Shown here: piece by piece, positions 12,834-13,284 of the stretch | How the letters are laid out: every line of letters starts with the position of its first letter | Position numbering within the stretch: position 1 is the stretch's first letter | Assembly (NCBI GenBank): GCA_019309665.1 | Contig: JAFDFV010000113.1 | Location: 1-13,284 of the forward strand | DNA from: Deltaproteobacteria bacterium | GTDB taxonomy: Bacteria; Desulfobacterota; Desulfobacteria; Desulfobacterales; ETH-SRB1 | DNA length: 13,284 nucleotides | Direction: 5' to 3' | Program-made: the position numbers and the translations under genes | Notes under the pieces: model-generated | What the model was told of the DNA's origin: nothing | Databases searched by the model: none | The model's input: the letters and a program-made list of their open reading frames with translations, nothing else

Positions 12834-13284
12834 ATGGGAAAAAAGAATTTAATTAAATCTACCGCAAAAAAGAAAACTAAATCTGCAAAAAAGGATGAAG
12901 TAAAAAAGACTGCTAAAAAGACCGAAGTTACAGCAAAAGCCAAAACCGCGGTCAAAACAGAAACAACAGCTAAAACAAAGGCGGCGGCCAAAACTCACAG
13001 CAAAAAAACCGTTGCAGCAGCAAAAAAAAAGAAGGTCTCATTAAAGGATCTGATTTTAAAAAAGTTTGAGACCTGGAAGCCGGCTAAGGTTTTCAGAGCT
13101 GCCGTGGATGAGGAATATTTAAAGAATTATGCCTCACCTCCGATTGTTTCCGGCTTGAGTGATAAAGAAGCCAAAAGAATAAAAAAACTGTTGCTCAAGA
13201 AAAGAGACATGGCAACTATCAGGGCTGAAATAAAGAAAGAGGCGGCCGAGAAAGCCGCTGCCAAAAAGGCTGCCGCTGAGAAAG
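12834..13284 (+). CDS. Lys/Ala-rich histone-H1-like protein, N-terminal part (partial)
   Basis: ATG 12834 follows AAAGGTG at 12822-12828. The frame stays open for 150 codons to the window edge. Residues 1-75 are almost only Lys, Ala, Thr, Val and Ser (repeats of A-K-K, K-T-A, A-K-T), as in histone H1 tails and bacterial H1-like DNA-condensing proteins. Residues about 76-130 form a different, globular-looking segment (S-L-K-D-L-I-L-K-K-F-E-T-W-K-P-A-K-V-F-R-A-A-V … S-G-L-S-D-K-E-A-K-R-I-K-K-L-L-L-K-K), followed again by K-E-A-A-E-K-A-A-A-K-K. Function is not established. Nucleoid binding through the basic tail is an inference; an RNA- or ribosome-associated role is also possible. Low-complexity composition differs strongly from its neighbours. 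Transcribed away from queF. Confidence 0.8.
   Translation, partial: MGKKNLIKSTAKKKTKSAKKDEVKKTAKKTEVTAKAKTAVKTETTAKTKAAAKTHSKKTVAAAKKKKVSLKDLILKKFETWKPAKVFRAAVDEEYLKNYASPPIVSGLSDKEAKRIKKLLLKKRDMATIRAEIKKEAAEKAAAKKAAAEK

Overview
The window looks like chromosomal DNA of a Gram-negative bacterium. It carries two outer-membrane beta-barrel proteins, two lipoproteins, a sigma-54 activator and an AT-rich intergenic style. Gene content and repeat style resemble Desulfobacterota (Desulfobacterales-type sulfate reducers). That placement is an inference from resemblance, not proven here.

Layout. 1-115: the last 37 codons of mutL on +. 116-853: a non-coding stretch with a G-quadruplex-type motif and a 98-106 bp palindromic element (E1). 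854-1873 (+) and 1963-3210 (-): two convergent outer-membrane porin-like genes sharing a bidirectional terminator. 3398-8284 (-): a signalling locus. In transcription order it holds a GAF-PAS histidine kinase broken by a frameshift, an NtrC-type sigma-54 response regulator, a lipoprotein fused to an SRPBCC domain, and a stand-alone receiver protein; the porin at 1963-3210 follows. A -24/-12 promoter and two phased dyads lie in front of the receiver gene, so the NtrC-like protein may activate receiver and porin expression. 8446-10813 (+): a small conserved-type unknown protein, a DUF1848 protein with a C-terminal CX3CX2C cluster motif, and a tRNA-dihydrouridine synthase. 11030-12544 (-): a CsgG/FlgT-like lipoprotein preceded by queF. 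12834-end (+): the start of a Lys/Ala-rich, histone-H1-like protein.

The most unusual feature is a set of five small (about 100-215 bp), non-coding, nested-palindrome elements: E1 639-744, E3 3307-3459, E2 8764-8929, E4 10819-11032, E5 11984-12152. Four lie at gene 3' ends and three supply the present stop codon. For E2 and E3 the event can be reversed on paper. Removing the element plus one copy of a 6-bp flanking direct repeat restores a short in-frame C-terminus and stop (…D-L-R-K-K-stop; …V-D-R-stop). These are therefore real insertions within two codons of ancestral stops. E3 and E5 share a 33-34 bp core (27 matches), and E1 and E2 share core words, yet the outer inverted arms mostly differ. 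That is unlike ordinary MITEs, where the terminal repeats are the conserved part.
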